In this document: piece after piece, positions 12,111 through 25,400 of the stretch
Layout of the letters: every line of letters starts with the position of its first letter
Position numbering within the stretch: position 1 is the stretch's first letter
NCBI GenBank assembly: GCA_030512295.1
Contig: JAULSR010000001.1
Location: 2,046,001-2,110,000, forward strand
Direction: 5' to 3'
DNA from: Bombardia bombarda
Taxonomy: Eukaryota; Ascomycota; Sordariomycetes; Sordariales; Lasiosphaeriaceae
Length of the DNA: 64,000 nucleotides
Position numbers and translations under genes: made by a program
Notes under the pieces: model-generated
The model's database searches: none
The model's input: the letters and a program-made list of their open reading frames with translations, nothing else
Told to the model about the DNA's origin: nothing

Positions 12111-13045
12111 TCAAACCGCAGCCTCCCCCGCCACCCCCCCAGCCGGCGCCGCCGCCGGCGCCTTCTCAGGGAACGTCCCCGGCACCGTCGCCACGCGCCC
12201 GTACTGCGTAAACGCAATATTCAGCCGGTTATAATCCCACCTCCGCGACAGCCCCACGACCGCAAACCCCAGCACCGGCACCATCAACACATCCAGCACG
12301 CCAAAGAACACAAACCCCGCCGTCACGCCGATCCTGTTCCCGCCGTCCGTCAGCCCCCACGCAATCGGATACAGCAGCCACAGCAGGTTCAGCCACCCCG
12401 CCAGCAGCCCGTGGTCGCGGCTGATCCCCACGCGCGTGGCCGAGCGCGTGCCCTCGCCCAGCGTCGACACCGCCAGCAGCACATACGCGACGGTGCCGAA
12501 GCCGAAGAAGCCCCACTTGTAGCTGGTGGTGGTGTACGCGCCGACGAGGTATGTCAGCACCCAGGTCCAGGAGAGGAAGACGTTGAAGAAGACGGTGGCC
12601 CAGGACACGCCCGAGAGGACGCCGAGCGCGATGGTGACGGCGGGGAAGGCGACGGTCCAGTGGATGTACTTGGCGAAGAAGATCTGGCGGGTCAGGCCGT
12701 TCCAGAGGGAGTTGGTGGTGGGGACGAGGGTGTAGCCGAGGTCGGAGGCCTGGGCGAAGTAGGCGATGGCGCCGACGAGGGTGGCGATGGTGAAGAGGTA
12801 GTGGAAGAAGCGCTCGCCGGCGCGGGCGAAGAAGGTGAGGGCGAAGAGGATGAGCTGCGGGTGGTTAGTTGGGGGGGGTTGTTGTGATATAGAAGTAGGG
12901 GGAAAGGGGGAAAACCTACGAAGGACAGGGTGAAGATGGCGGTCACGGTCCAGAGCCAGTCGGAGCCGTTGACGGTCAGGTACTGGTCGCCCTCGGGCGG
13001 GTTGATGTTCAAGGCATCGTTGGCACGTCCGTAGATGATGGCCAT
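12111..13045 (-). CDS. Opsin-related seven-helix protein (HSP30/YRO2-type, no retinal lysine)
   Basis: Two exons (13045-12920 and 12854-12111) are joined across a 65-nt GTAGGT...CAG intron and give 289 residues. The sequence is a microbial-rhodopsin fold: DWLWTVTAIF in helix A, RQIFFAKYIHW leading helix C, SWTWVLTYLVGAY in helix D, YKWGFFGFG in helix E and FFGVLDVLMVPVLGF in helix G. The residues needed for light-driven proton pumping are gone. The Schiff-base lysine position is Val234 (the aspartate four residues before it, D230, is kept), the primary acceptor position is His107 and the donor position is Ala118. This is the signature of fungal opsin-related proteins (the HSP30/YRO2/MRH1 group), stress-induced plasma-membrane proteins that bind no retinal. 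GC-rich third positions suggest high expression. The exact role is unknown. Confidence 0.93.
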
Positions 13046-15098
13046 TGCGGGGTAGGTGGGTGTGTGGATATTAGGTAGAAGCTAGCGAGGACGTCTTAGG
13101 GTATCTCAAGAGGTTTGCTATGTATATGGAAGACTCCCTCGACCACACGAGATGAGTCAAGCGGGCATGTACAACAGTCCGGACAGTACGTGTGATATAG
13201 AAGTTACAACTTCAAGATGATGACAAAAGCACGATTGATGGTGGGAACACAGGTGTACTTTATACTCCAACCCATAGGTAACTCGACCACGAGAAGCGGG
13301 CAGTTATTTGGTTCTCGCTTCTTCCATTGCTTTGGCCGCCCGCCGTGCTTGTTTGACTTCAGCAGCAGCAGCAGCAGCAGCTTGTGCCAGCAAGCCAGCA
13401 AGCCAGCAAGCCAGCCGGACACTCACCCCCGATCACATCATGGGATCACGATCGCGATCGGGATAGCCCGGCGGTCCTCTGACATGAGAAACTTCTCGAA
13501 ATCCGAGAGCTCCGGTGTAGATGAGTAACCTCACATCGCAGTGGGAGGGCATCAAGAATTTGGAACGAGGAAACAGGGGGACACTAATTTGGCAGCAGCC
13601 ATCAACCAGCCCATCGTGCCGATTGGTCATCATGAAAGCGATGATCCAATTAAATAACAACATCATCAGCAAGAAGCAAGCAAGCAGCTTTTGGAGTCGC
13701 TGCGTTCCTGGTGGTCAGGAGACCACGGGCAACATGACGGGGGCGGGCGGGGAAGCGCAAAAGCCTTTTCCGAGAAATCCCATTTGCTTGCCTGCTTATG
13801 ATGCATAGCAATGGGCAGTAGGAAAGGTGAAGATGGTGGTGTAAAGGCAATGTATGTGCGTTTGTTCATCTTCCATTTCCGTCTGGCTGCATATGGGAAA
13901 AGAGCGGCTCTGGCGTGATGATCACGACATGGGGTCTTGATCAAATCAGGTCGGGTCGTCTCGCCTTGCCAGTCAACCTGACTGACCTAACCAATAGATG
14001 CCTAACCAATAGATGCCTAAACAGACGGCAAACTGACTGACTGATTGGCAAACTGACTGACTGATTGGTAAACTGACTGAGCATCGGCATCCTCGGCCTC
14101 GGAACGACTGGACTTCAATGGAAGGCGGAAACAAAGAAGGCGCACATGGCTCACTCAAACCTCTAACGCCCACCCAGTATATTCAGGTCCCAAACCTCAC
14201 TCCCAGCTCGAGTACACAACCGTCCGATATTGACCGATGTCGCGACGATCGCCGTGATTTTTCGAGATTCGAAAGCGGGGACAAGCAAGCGGGATGGACG
14301 TCGTCGACTTTGCCGTAGCATTGAATGGAGCATTGGATGGAGCATTGGATGGAGCATTGGATGGAGCATTGGCCTGCTGCGACTGCAACTTTGCTGCAAC
14401 TTTGCTGCAACCTTGGCGTGACACAGGGCATCCAATGGTCCATGTATGAGACGACCGACTAGTCTATGGCCCGGGCCATCCGAGCTAATGCCGGCACTCG
14501 CAGCTTGCATTAGTAATATCTGGGCAGGCATTCAACATCTTGTACATCCGTCAAAGGATCACGGAAGAGACCCACCACGTGATGATGACTTCACGACTGA
14601 TGATCGTCGCGCCAAAAAAAAAAACAGACCACCACCCCCTATCATGAGGCCTACCGGGCCCGCCTCCCCGATCATAATGCCCCCAAGAATCACACCTGCC
14701 AGGCAGTCCCGAGTGAAGTCCATGTAGTAGTATGTTTCCTATTGAAAAAGCCTTTTAGTTTTCCTTTTTGAAACCATGCCCGCGGATTATCTGCTCTTTA
14801 GTAGAGAGCTCGCTAAACGGCAATCCAGCCGTTCTTTCTTGCTTCCATATACATAACCTAACCATTATAAACATGCGAGAAACAGATGCTGCTCAACCTG
14901 ATCAAGTCCCAAAATCACTGTACTTGTCCGCTTTTCATACAGGTAGGTGTTCCCGACCTCATCGTTATGGTCCGAACCAAGCCTTGTAAAATATACTTTG
15001 CAACCGTCCGCTGTCTCGTCCCCTTGTCGGCAACTACCTAACCCAGCAGTTCAAACCCCCAACCCCCCACCCACCCACCCACCCATATACCCCCAAAC
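13046..15098. other. Intergenic stretch with short tandem repeats
   Basis: This is the promoter side of the opsin-related gene and the 3' flank of the armadillo gene. It contains a short CAG run near 13361-13380, a GCAAGCCA-type run near 13390, a 15-bp duplication (CCTAACCAATAGATG) near 13987-14016, and about 2.5 copies of a 20-bp unit (AACTGACTGACTGATTGGCA) near 14030-14080. No gene was recognised. Confidence 0.55.
14318..14372. repeat. 12-bp minisatellite GCATTGGATGGA
   Basis: Four full copies (the first with one change) and a partial fifth stand head to tail. There are no spacers, so it is a minisatellite, not a CRISPR-like array. Confidence 0.85.
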
Positions 15099-18000
15099 CT
15101 ACCTATTCCCGTCCTTAATCTGGTAAACAGCACCCCTCGCCTTCTCCCTAATATCCAGCTCGCTATCCGTCTGCTCCAGCACTTCCAGCTTAGTAAGAAA
15201 CCCAAGCTTCTTAAGCTCAGCCTGCCTGGCCGCGCACGCCACCGAGTCGCTCGAGTCGTCCAGCCACACCAAATTGTTAAACAAATGACACAGCGCCCGA
15301 CGCACGTCGATATCCTTGCTATTGAAGTGCCCCCCGAGCAGCTTGAGCAGCTCCGTCTGCGCAATCACCAGCTGCCGGTGCCTCGGGATGCTCGCCGCCA
15401 TGTGCACCAGTATATAAATAACCGACGCAATCACCTTTGCCTGCGGATAGAGCACACGGGCGTCGCGTCCGGCCGAGTAGCGCCTAGTAAACGGATGCAG
15501 CACCTTGGCGCGCAGCTTCCTGGCCAGGATCTCAAACAGCCGGTCCTGGCCGAGCTCTTGGAAGACGAGGTCGACCATCTCCGTGATGGACAGCGGGGAC
15601 GGCTGGCCGATGAGGTTGCGGATAAAGTCCAGACCTTGTTCCTGGATCGCCAGGTCGTCGTTGCGGGCCTTGCGAGTCGGGTTGAGCTCTGCCTCGCGGA
15701 GCGCTGCTAGCTTGCTCTCTGCTCGCTGCATCCGCGGCGACTGGCCTCGTAGGGCTTCGAATCTGGGAGGGCCGGGCTGGTACATGGCTGGCCATTGCCA
15801 TGGCCTGTTGTCGTCCTCGTAGCTCTCCATGTCTATGTCGTCATCGTAGTCGTCCTCGTCGGCGTCTGGGATGCGTCGATCCAGCTTTGCCCGGGCGTGC
15901 AGGGCGTCGTCCTCGGTGTCGTCGCATATGAGCCGAACAAGCCAACCTGACTCGAGTTCTTCCAGACATTGCCGTTTTAAATCGTTGCTGACAGCCAGTA
16001 CCAAGTGCTTCAATGCCCACATTGAATTGAGCCGGAGGCCTGGATTCAATGAGTGTGCTTGTTCGCATAGTATCTTGACTACACCAGCTTGGATAAGGGG
16101 CTGTGTTGGGGTCAGTAAACATTTGAGTAACATCAAAATGGATAAGATGAGATGACTTACCTCTTGCATTGGACTGGGCTCTGTCACGAGGTTACAAACC
16201 GCGCCGCAAGATGCTATCTGAACCTCGGCATCGGGATGCTTGAGGAGCCTAAGAATCGGCATTGCAACTCCGTTATCCTCAAGAGACGTACGGAGAATGC
16301 TGACAGACCGTCCAAGAATCCTGATTGCATGACACGCTGCGATGATAACCGAGTTGGGGTTATTTCCATAAGGCGAGTTCCCGCTGGGATGATCGGGCAA
16401 GTCAGCCCCCTTATCACCTTTTGGTTTCTCCTTGGCGCTCCTTGGCTTCTTTGGCCACGAGGAAAGAGACTCGACAATGTGCGGCACTATATCCTGCTCG
16501 ACCAGAGCTTTCCGATACTCCTCCTTAAAGGTAAGAAGCGCAGCTATAAGTTTCAGAGCGCTCTCCCTCATCCTGATCTTGTGTGCACACGCTGGAAGCT
16601 GACCAGGAGGCCCAATCTGCCGTGTCGACGGGCCGTCGCCACGATCCATGCCGCGATCCGGCGTAGGGGACCAGGGCCTTGGCGCCGACTGCACCGGCGA
16701 TGGCACATATGTATCCTTGAGCAGCTTGCACACCAGCTTCAACGCCCCGCAGTCGTAGGCAGCTTGCTGCAGAACCTCGCTGTCAGCAACAAGGCGCGCC
16801 AAGACCCCAGGGGTGCGTTCCAGTATAGTCCAGTCTTCTGTCACGGCGGGCTGAACGAAGGCAGAGCCCTGTGCGCTAGCCGCAGTCTCTTTATCGTGCT
16901 CCTTGAGTAGTTGACAAAGCAGAGGCACGACTAAAACACTGAGAGTAGCCTCGCGTTCCGGATTCGCAAACCCGGCTTTAAACAGTGATGCCACAACAGA
17001 GGTTGCCATGACTCTTTCCACACCGCTGGCAGATCGCGCCAAATAAATAAGCCATGGTATCAAGGGACTCTCCGGGTCCCCGGCTTCTGTAGTATCGCCC
17101 CCTGGAGCGGCAGAGTCGAGCCAGTTTGTGCCCCAGCCTGAGAATTTGGCTGCCGCTGACTGTCCGCCCGGGGAGAGGCCTTCACGCGGTAGCGAAGCGC
17201 CCAGAGGCGGGAACTGTGCCAACTGGGATGACAGAGACCTGGACTGTGTAACGGGAACAATAGGCAACAGACAATCAATTGCGCCAGGATTCCTGGCCCG
17301 AATACTGCTCAGATTGCTCATCTCCAGAGTGTTCCACGCCGCTTTGGTCTCTTTGGCCGGCGTCAGGAACTCTGCATTGGGGAACACCGCCATGATGGCG
17401 GGGGAACAGAGCAGCATGCAGGCGCGGAAGCGGGAGTCTGCTATGATGGCCGATATTGCCTCCAGAACAAACGCCAGGTTCGCCCCCTGAGGTGCAGGGT
17501 CCGGTATCATGTCGGTCAAGCCCTCGCTGTCGCCAATGATCTCGGCCCTCGGGACCACCTCTCCCCGCAGCACGACAAAGCTGGCCAGCATCGTGGCAAG
17601 CGCATCCAAGATACTGGCGTTGGCCAAGGCATTCTGATGCGTTGATTCTCTGCATAGCCGACTGATCAGGCAGGCAACCAAGTTTTTTTGCTGCTGCACC
17701 ACGCCGGACGTCGAAGGCGAGGTGAGGATGGCGTACAAGGCGTCGAGATAGCGAGGCGCAAACAAGGACCCGGCCAGTATGCTCTGGTCGCCGGAGCCCG
17801 AAGAGGCCACCAGGCTGGTAGCATCCGTGATGTTGCGTAGGGCCTGCAGAGCGGTCAAGACCAGCTGCGGCGCGTTCTCCTTAGGTAATATGGTTTCCAG
17901 CAACACCGGTATCGCACCAACTGCATGGATCGGGCTCAGAAACGAGGGGCCGCCTGTGAATTGTTATTAACACGGGGTTTTTTTTTTAAAGCCTCCTCCC

Positions 18001-18447
18001 TCCCGGGGGGCAAACAGGAAAAAGTCGTAGAACCTTCGGGACCGGACCGGGGAACAACACTAGGTACTTACCATTTGCAAAACTAGCAAGCAGCTGCAAA
18101 GACTGCAATCGCACAAGCTCATCGCTCGTCAAGTCCCTCGTCTGCAGCAGCTGCAGCAGCTGCTGCTGCTGACCACTGTAACCACTACTACTGCTACTAC
18201 TTCTCCTCGCCGTCTCCTTACCCGTCGGCCTCGTCGTTGCTGCTGCTGCTGCTGCTGCTGCTGCGAACCGGTCGGCTTGTATAATCTTGACGAGATGGTC
18301 CAGCACCCCTAGCTCCACCCACTTCTCCTTGTGCTGTGCGTGTCCAATGATCTCATCCTTGAGCGCGCGCAGTGCGGCGCCCAGCTCCAAGTGGTTCCGC
18401 GCACCCCGGAGGTGTGCCAGAATCGGGGGGGTCTGGATCCGTGCCAT
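15099..18447 (-). CDS. Armadillo-repeat protein, GID5/VID28 (ARMC8) type
   Basis: Three exons (18447-18072, 17953-16161, 16100-15099) encode 1056 residues. The introns are 118 nt (GTAAGT...CACAG) and 60 nt (GTAAGT...ACACAG). The second is a multiple of three without a stop, so the frame also reads straight through it. The protein is all-helical ARM/HEAT repeats: an N-terminal repeat block ending in a poly-Ala and Gln-rich loop (about 65-110), a long middle with a disordered insert (about 500-610), and a C-terminal block with RLNSMWALKHLV and the acidic DDTEDDALHARAKLD segment. This repeat arrangement is that of ARMC8/Gid5, a substrate-receptor scaffold of the GID/CTLH ubiquitin ligase that degrades gluconeogenic enzymes in yeast. 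Assignment to GID5 is by family resemblance, while the ARM fold is clear. The ATG at 18447 is chosen because it begins a compact helical repeat (MARIQTPPILAHLRGARNHL). Confidence 0.82.
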
Positions 18448-19402
18448 TGTTTGTCGCTGACCCGCTGACGCCTCGAGGCTTGGGACGGACGATTGCGATT
18501 GGGTGGGAGCGATGATGGGATGCAAACGCGTCGACCGACCGACCGAACCTGCTCTGCCCCTGGCGGAAAGCCCGCAAAGCGCGCAAAAGTCGCCAACCAG
18601 CGGGTTATTGCGATGCGCCCAAAGTTCTCCGATTCCACCGACGCGCTTTCAGGACGGCAGTACTTCAGGATCGAATCTAGGGCGGAATGGGGACGGGTAT
18701 TTCGCCACAATGTGGGCGTCGATGAGGTTGAATTAATCAGGTTGGATGTCGTCCAGGGGGGGGGGGGGGGGGGCGACTTCGGCTGCTGCGGCGGGTAAGA
18801 TTTGTTACCACAAACAAGAATTGCCCGGCTATCGTCGTCGTGGTCGCAGCCGCCGAATAGGAACTGTATGTAGTAGCTGTCGTCGATTGAAAATGAGCCG
18901 AGTTAGTGGTGATTGATCGTTTTGTTTCTGAAGCTCTGACATGGAAGTTGGCAAGGTCCTGAGGGGATCTGGAATGACGGACGGGGGCCTGTACATACTG
19001 TGGAGGAAGGATCTAACCTGGAATGGAAGGGCTTGGCTTGGGCGGCCCCAACAGTGAGCGGCCAATGACGGCGAGAAGATGTCTTGGCTGGGGTGCCTGA
19101 CGTGTGGCTCTGGCCCCACCATTCAGACGCTACGCTAGGTAGGGGGGGCCATGTGTAGGGATTATTCAGCCCTGTCTGGGCGTGTTGAACCCGCACTTCG
19201 ATCTCTTGTTGCAGGCACAAGGTGGCCCAGCTCGGGCACAAATTCGGGATGCAGTATGACAGTATGACTTAATTTGCTGCTTACGCTTTTGGCTGTAGCA
19301 CGGTTTCTTTTTAAATGTATGTGCAGTTTTACGTTAATTATGTTGAATAGGCAGGTAATGTAATCTTACTATTTATCTAAAGACACTAGGTCGCTACTTC
19401 CT
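18448..19402. other. Intergenic: armadillo gene promoter and PKS 3' flank
   Basis: This stretch separates the housekeeping armadillo gene from the C-terminus of the polyketide synthase, so it is the left border of the putative cluster. It holds an 18-base G run at 18756-18773 and no recognisable gene. Confidence 0.6.
18756..18773. repeat. Poly-G run (18)
   Basis: An uninterrupted run of 18 G lies about 310 bp upstream of the armadillo start codon. Its length may be uncertain because of sequencing or assembly slippage. Confidence 0.8.
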
Positions 19403-22400
19403 TCACATGGGCTTTCCCCCGTCGTCAACCAACTTCTTCCCCACGAATTCGGCCAGTGCGTTCAAGTTCTTCTCCGGACTCAAGAGATCGAGGAACGGGA
19501 TGTCCACCTTGAAGGCAGTCCAAAACCAGGTCCGGAACTCGGCGGCAATCATGCTGTCGACGCCATATTTAGCCAGCGGCCTGTCCTCGTCGATCTGATC
19601 CAGAGGCATGAGTATCAGATTCGAAAACCGCTTCCGCACCAAGCGTAATACCGCTATCTCTAACGACGGCGCGCCGGCCTCGGACCAGAGCAGCTCTAAT
19701 GTCCTGAGTTGGCCGCTTTGCAGCCATTCGGCTGCCGGCTGCTGCCGTGTCCCGGCAGCTTCTTTTGGGCCATCGTGTTCAGCTGCCAACGCCGCCGAGA
19801 GAACAGCTGCGCGCAGGTCCTGCATCACGCCGTGCGTGACGTCGAACCCCCTGTCCATCAGCCGCTGGACACCGAACGGTTCCAGTCCAGTGAGGAGGTG
19901 TGATGATGATTCAAAAGGGTCGTCGCGGTGAGCTTGCTCCGCATCGAAATGTTGGCCAGCGCCCGCAAGAGCAATGTCAATGACCTGCAAGAACTCGGCC
20001 TCGCTCAGCGGCTGAATCCCCCTGCGCAGGAGCAGCGCTTCGATGTCTGAGTTCTCGTGCAAATAGCCCACTTCAGAAATCATCCCGAGCCCGACCGACA
20101 CGGCAGGCTTGCCTTGGCTTCGTCGCCAGCGAGCAAAGGCGTCGAGAAAGCAGTTGGCCGCGCAGTAGTTGCTTTCCGTTGCTGTCCCCACGCTGCCCGA
20201 GACGGACGACATCAACAGAAAGAACTCGAGAGTCGCCTCGTGTCCTTCCAGAGCCGAGTGGAGGTTCCACGTCCCCGCCACTTTCGGCCGTGTCGCCGTA
20301 TGCCACGCCTTGCTCGAGGCGCGAGAGAAGAGGCCCTCGTGCAGCCCCATGGCGGCCTGGACCACGCCGCCCACGGGTTTGCCTGTCGCGGTGCATGCCG
20401 TTACAGCAGCCGTTACATGAGCTGGTTCAGTAACGTCGCCGCGGACGACCGTCACTTGGGCCCCGGCTTGCTCCAGATGCGATACGAGATCCCGCGCGCT
20501 GGGCTTATCGCAGCCTGACCTGTTGAGAAACACAAAGTTACGGGCGCCGCGGGCTACCATCCAGCGGCTGAGACTCCGGCCTAGGCCGCCGAGGCAGCCG
20601 ACGAGCAGATATACCTTCTCGTGGCTGAACAAGGTCAGGTATCTCGATGGTGCGACTGGGATACGGGCATTCTCATCTTCAAGGGATATAACGATCTTGC
20701 CGACCCTGTCCTTGGCAGAGAAATAGCGGTATGCCTGGATTATGTCGGAAACGGAAAACGTCGTGATAGGTGCTGGTTTGATCTCTCCAGAACGGTAGAG
20801 AGCAAGCACTTCTTTTGTTAAACTGTTCCCCCAGTGAAAAGAGGCGTGATATCCTTTGTCAGAACCGACTGATGTCTAGCATACACAGAAACGAGAGCTA
20901 AGAAACGTAACGTACCTGCATAATATATCCTGGTAATACTGATCTTGGTGGAAGAACAAGTCGCTTAGATCGAAAGCGGTAAAGGTCACACTTGACAAAA
21001 ACATATCCATATCTAGCTTGCCCGCATCGACCAGCTCTCGCTTGCCAACCTCGACGAAGCGACCAAACGGCGCGAGGCAGCGCCAGCTGCTATGCATCAG
21101 ATCGCCCACAAGCGAGTTTACGACCACGTCCACCCCACGCCCCCCAGTGGCCGATTTGAGCCCCGCAACGAAGGAAGCGTCCCGAGAGTGGAAAACATGA
21201 TCCTCAGGAATCCCAAATGTGGAAGCAACGAACCCCCGCTTCTCCGGCGACCCAGCCGTGGTATACACAGTCGCGCCAATACGCTGCGCGACAGCAACCG
21301 CAGCCATCCCAAACGCCCCAGAGCCTCCATGCACGAGAACCGTCTCCCCCGCTCTGAGACGCGCGCGCTCGCGCAGCGCGTAGAGAGCCGTGGCGAACGC
21401 CACAGGCAGCGTCGCCATGGCGGCATAGGCCTCGCCGGGCAGCATCTTGTGCGCCGCCCAAGCCGGCACTCGCAATGTGGTGGAAAAGCAGCTGGGCGCC
21501 AGCACCACCACACGGTCGCCAGGCTGCAGATGCGACACCCCGGACCCGACCTCGGCCACCACGCCGCTGAACTCTAGCATGGTGGTGGCAAGGCGCGTCT
21601 CGACGCGGCCGTTGAGAGCGTAGACGTCCTTGGCGTTTAGGCTGACAGCCCGCACGACGACGGTGGCCCAGCCGGGCGGGATGCTCGTCGGGGGCTCGCG
21701 CGCCTGTTTGAAGTGGATCGTGTCGGTCACGCCGACGGTTTCGATGGCGAGCTGCGCGGGGCGTGCGGTGGCCAGCGGGGCTTTTTGTATGGCGCCGCCG
21801 TGTTTCTGCGTTTGCGTCTGAGGTTCAAGACGCCGGCAGAAGAGCGAGTTGACGTCTAGATCGGGGCCGAAGCGGCTGATGTGCAAGAGGCCGTTGTGTT
21901 GGATGAATTCTTTGTCCTTTGTCTCGTTGCTTGCTGCGCTGCTGCTGGAAGCAGTGAGCTCCAGTGCGCGGACGACATTGGCACATGTTGTGTGGATGTT
22001 GTTAACTCCCAGGGCGCTTGCGGGCGCGCCAACGTCGAGGGTGACGAAGCACAGCGATGGTTGCTCCAGCATGAGTGCGCGGGAGAGCCCGTTGCAGAGC
22101 GTGAGGGCGGGGTTTGGAGAGTGGCCCAGCATGTCCGCTCCTGTGAGCCAGAGCAGAGAAGTTACATTGTTTGTGATGCCGCGGAGGAGGTCCATGTCGT
22201 GCTGGCCCATCGAGGCGAGGAACTCGCGCTCTATTTCTAGCAGGGAGATGCATATGGTGTCTTTGCTGAACTGCATGGAGCTCGTCTCGCCGAGAGAGAT
22301 GGTTTTGGCGTCGGCTGCTGCGGCCTGCTGCTGCAGATACGTTTGTAATACGCTTGCATATTCTTTTATGGCAGGTGAAGGTGAGTCACGCAAGATTAAG

Positions 22401-25400
22401 ACAACTTGTTGGTCTTTGTTCGTGGACAATATTTGTTGCGGGCGTGTTGTTGCGAGAATCATCTGTTTTGCTACCTCGATAACGGTGAATCCGGCCTTGT
22501 TTAGGGCAGTCGAGGCTTCGTCAATTGCACGAGTGATAATGACGGCTGGGCCTGGGGCGAGAGCGGACAAGATGGTTTCCGCGGCTCGTCCCCAGTAGTC
22601 ATGGGATGCAGCCCGCTGCAAACAAAAAAGAGGAGCATCAGTGGGTGCAATATATAAGGAGGTATGTTATGTTCCAGTCACTCACCCCTGGTATGACGAC
22701 AACATCAAAAGAACCATCACCATTGTTCATGTTATCATCCAGAACAAGCTTCCCATGCTCATCTATCTTACCAGTAGTCCAGGATTTGCAGCGCTGAAAC
22801 CCCGTGCCCTGGCCCAGCAGCTCTCGCAGCTGTCTAGCCTTGCAGCCACAGTCCTCTCCAAGCTCCAGGACTCGCATGTTTGGATTCTTGTGGCCGACAA
22901 GATCTAGCAGGCAGCCCATCACGGCCAGGCGCTCGTCATCTGCCAGGTCGGTCTCTAGCCTCAGCTGCTTTTGGACAAACGAGTCAATGTACCGTCTCAA
23001 CTTCTCCGCGGCACTCGAGCCTACTGGTCCTAGCTGCTGGATGTCGGGCTTCCACCGCACGCGGAGGCACGGCTGCCGGGGGCCCGCTGGTGACTCCTTG
23101 GCCACTTTGGCTGCGTAGCGCGCCATTCGCACGTGTTGGAGATGGACGATGGGCGTGCCCTGCGTGTCTCGAAGCGTGCAGTCGATTCGCTGGGTGGAAA
23201 GGCCCGTCCTGGTCGAGCGTGCGTGTATCACTGCTTGATTCTGATTCTGGTTTGAAAGTGTGTGGGTGCCGGTACTGCCGCGAATCATGCACTCGTCGAT
23301 AAAGACGGGGAGGTAGACGTGAAGCGCGCTGACATCGCCCGCGGCTGTGCTCATGATGGCTGCCTGCAGACAGGCATCGATTGTGACGGGATGTACGGGA
23401 CAGTGGGTGTGAGACGACGGGCTAAAGGGGCTGAGGGGGGTTGTGCATACGGCCTCGTACCGAGCCCGATGGCTGTCTGTTTGGAGGTTTGAGACAGACT
23501 GAAAGTTTGCTCCGAAGCAGAGACCTTCGCTCTCGAATTTGTTGTACCAAGAACTCGTGCTGGACCACTGTTCGAAGGCGCTGAGGTGGGCGTCGTCAAG
23601 TACGACGGGGTTCGTGATGAGTCCCACGTCATGGTTCTTCAAGTTGTCATGGCCCAGGACTTGAATGCTGCCAGCACAGTGCGTCCTTGGCTGCCGGCCT
23701 GCTGCTGCCCAAGAGGAAATGGAAAAGTCATACCAGTCGGCTGACATGCTTGTCGTGGACAATACCCGTGACGACATGGTGGTGTGGATCTCCATGTCTG
23801 CGTCGTCATCGGATAGCACAAGTGCCGCGTTGATGCTGACGTTGCGGAAGTGAAAGGACTGATTTGCTGCTGCAGATTCTCGTATCTGAGAGACAGCCTC
23901 CATGGCCATGGCAAGATACGCAGCCGCGGGAAACACGATCTGCGACTCGAGCTTGTGGTCGCGCAGCCAAGGCACCTCGCGCAGGCGAAGCACATTGCGC
24001 CAGCTCCAGTTGATCCCGTTCCCGCCTGTCCGTTGCGATCCAAGCAGCTCGTGGCGCAGGTGGCGGCGGTTGCGTATCTCGCTGCTGTCGCGCGGCTCGT
24101 GCCAGAGCAAGCCGGCAGAATAGTCCCAGGGGTACGGTGGCAGACTTGATGGAGATGGGTGTTTGTGGCGAGGTGTATGTGATACGGGCCTGGGGTTCAC
24201 TCTGCCCCAGCACAGACTGTGGCCGCGGAGGAAGAGGGTACGGGCCAGCTTCTTGAGGCACAAGTCGGCGTCTTGGTCTCTGACGAGCGTGCTGGTATAG
24301 GGGAGGGAGCTTTTGTCGCGCTTCATGTGAGCGTGGATCTGCTTGATGGGGCCTTTGAGCTGGGGATGGGGTCCGATTTCGACGAGGCGGAGCTTTTTCC
24401 TGCTGTTTGATAAAAGTAGGGCTTCTAGTGCCTGACTGAACTGCACTGGGCTCTCGAGGTTGTTCCTCCAGTACTTTGCGGATTTGGCCATGCAGTCGTT
24501 GACGAGTGGCGGCCCGTCTGTGTCGCGATATAGCCCGACGGAGGAATACATGTTGACATCCGGGGTCTTTATGTTGTGATCGCCATTCTTGGCATCGCCG
24601 TTCATGTGTTGGTCCTCGAGGTACGGCGTGAGCAGCTCCTCGTACAGTCCACCGACATCCTTCATCATGTGCGAATGATAGGCCCGTCCATCCGTCTGCA
24701 GTTTCCGGGCAAACTTCTTTTGCCCCTGGATCTTGGCCATCAGCAGCTCAACACCCTCCACCGTGCCACTCAGTGTTACGCTTTCGGGCCCATTCACGCA
24801 GGCAACGCACACTTTTCCCTCGAGACCTTCCTCCTGCAGGAGCTTCTCGGCAGCTTCGGCGCCAATACCAGCCGCCAGCATAGCACCCTCTGCCCTCAGC
24901 TGTCCGACCGCATGCCCGCGAAAGTACGCAACGAGGATGGCCTGCCTGGCGTTTATCAAGCCCGCGGCGTACGCTGCAGCGATCTCGCCTGATGAGTGGC
25001 CAACAACGCCACCACCTAGGAGGGTAATCCCCCAGTCGCGAAGCAGGTCGACGAGGGCAATCTGGATGGCGGTACAGACAGGCTGACTACGTGTGACGTG
25101 GTGAACCTGGCTGGTCTCGGGCGGATCGAGCATGGTTTGTTCCAGGGTCCAAGTCGGGGCATGGCCGGGAGGTAGGGTCTGGAGATATCCGTCCAGTTTG
25201 CGTATGGTGGCTAGGAAGTCGGGATTGCTGTGGAGCAGTTCTTCTCCCATGGTTGCGTACTGGGCGCCTTGGCCAGTAAACACAAAGCCTAGAGGCAGGG
25301 GGTCGTTGATGGGACTGTCAGTGTTATTATTGTCGGAGTTCGCAGCTGACTCCACATCCTCGACTTCGACTTCATGCGGGTCTAGATTTCCGTCTGTGCC

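Noticed and set aside
11880..12887. 335-codon plus-strand frame over the opsin-related gene
   Set aside because: It is an antisense shadow of the GC3-rich minus-strand gene; its Arg/His and Glu/Gly-rich composition has no domain.
14318..14372. CRISPR-like repeat array
   Set aside because: Copies are directly adjacent with no unique spacers, and the genome is fungal. It is a minisatellite.
22138..22900. Active C-methyltransferase in the PKS
   Set aside because: The domain is about half length and lacks the glycine-rich SAM loop, so it is described as a remnant.
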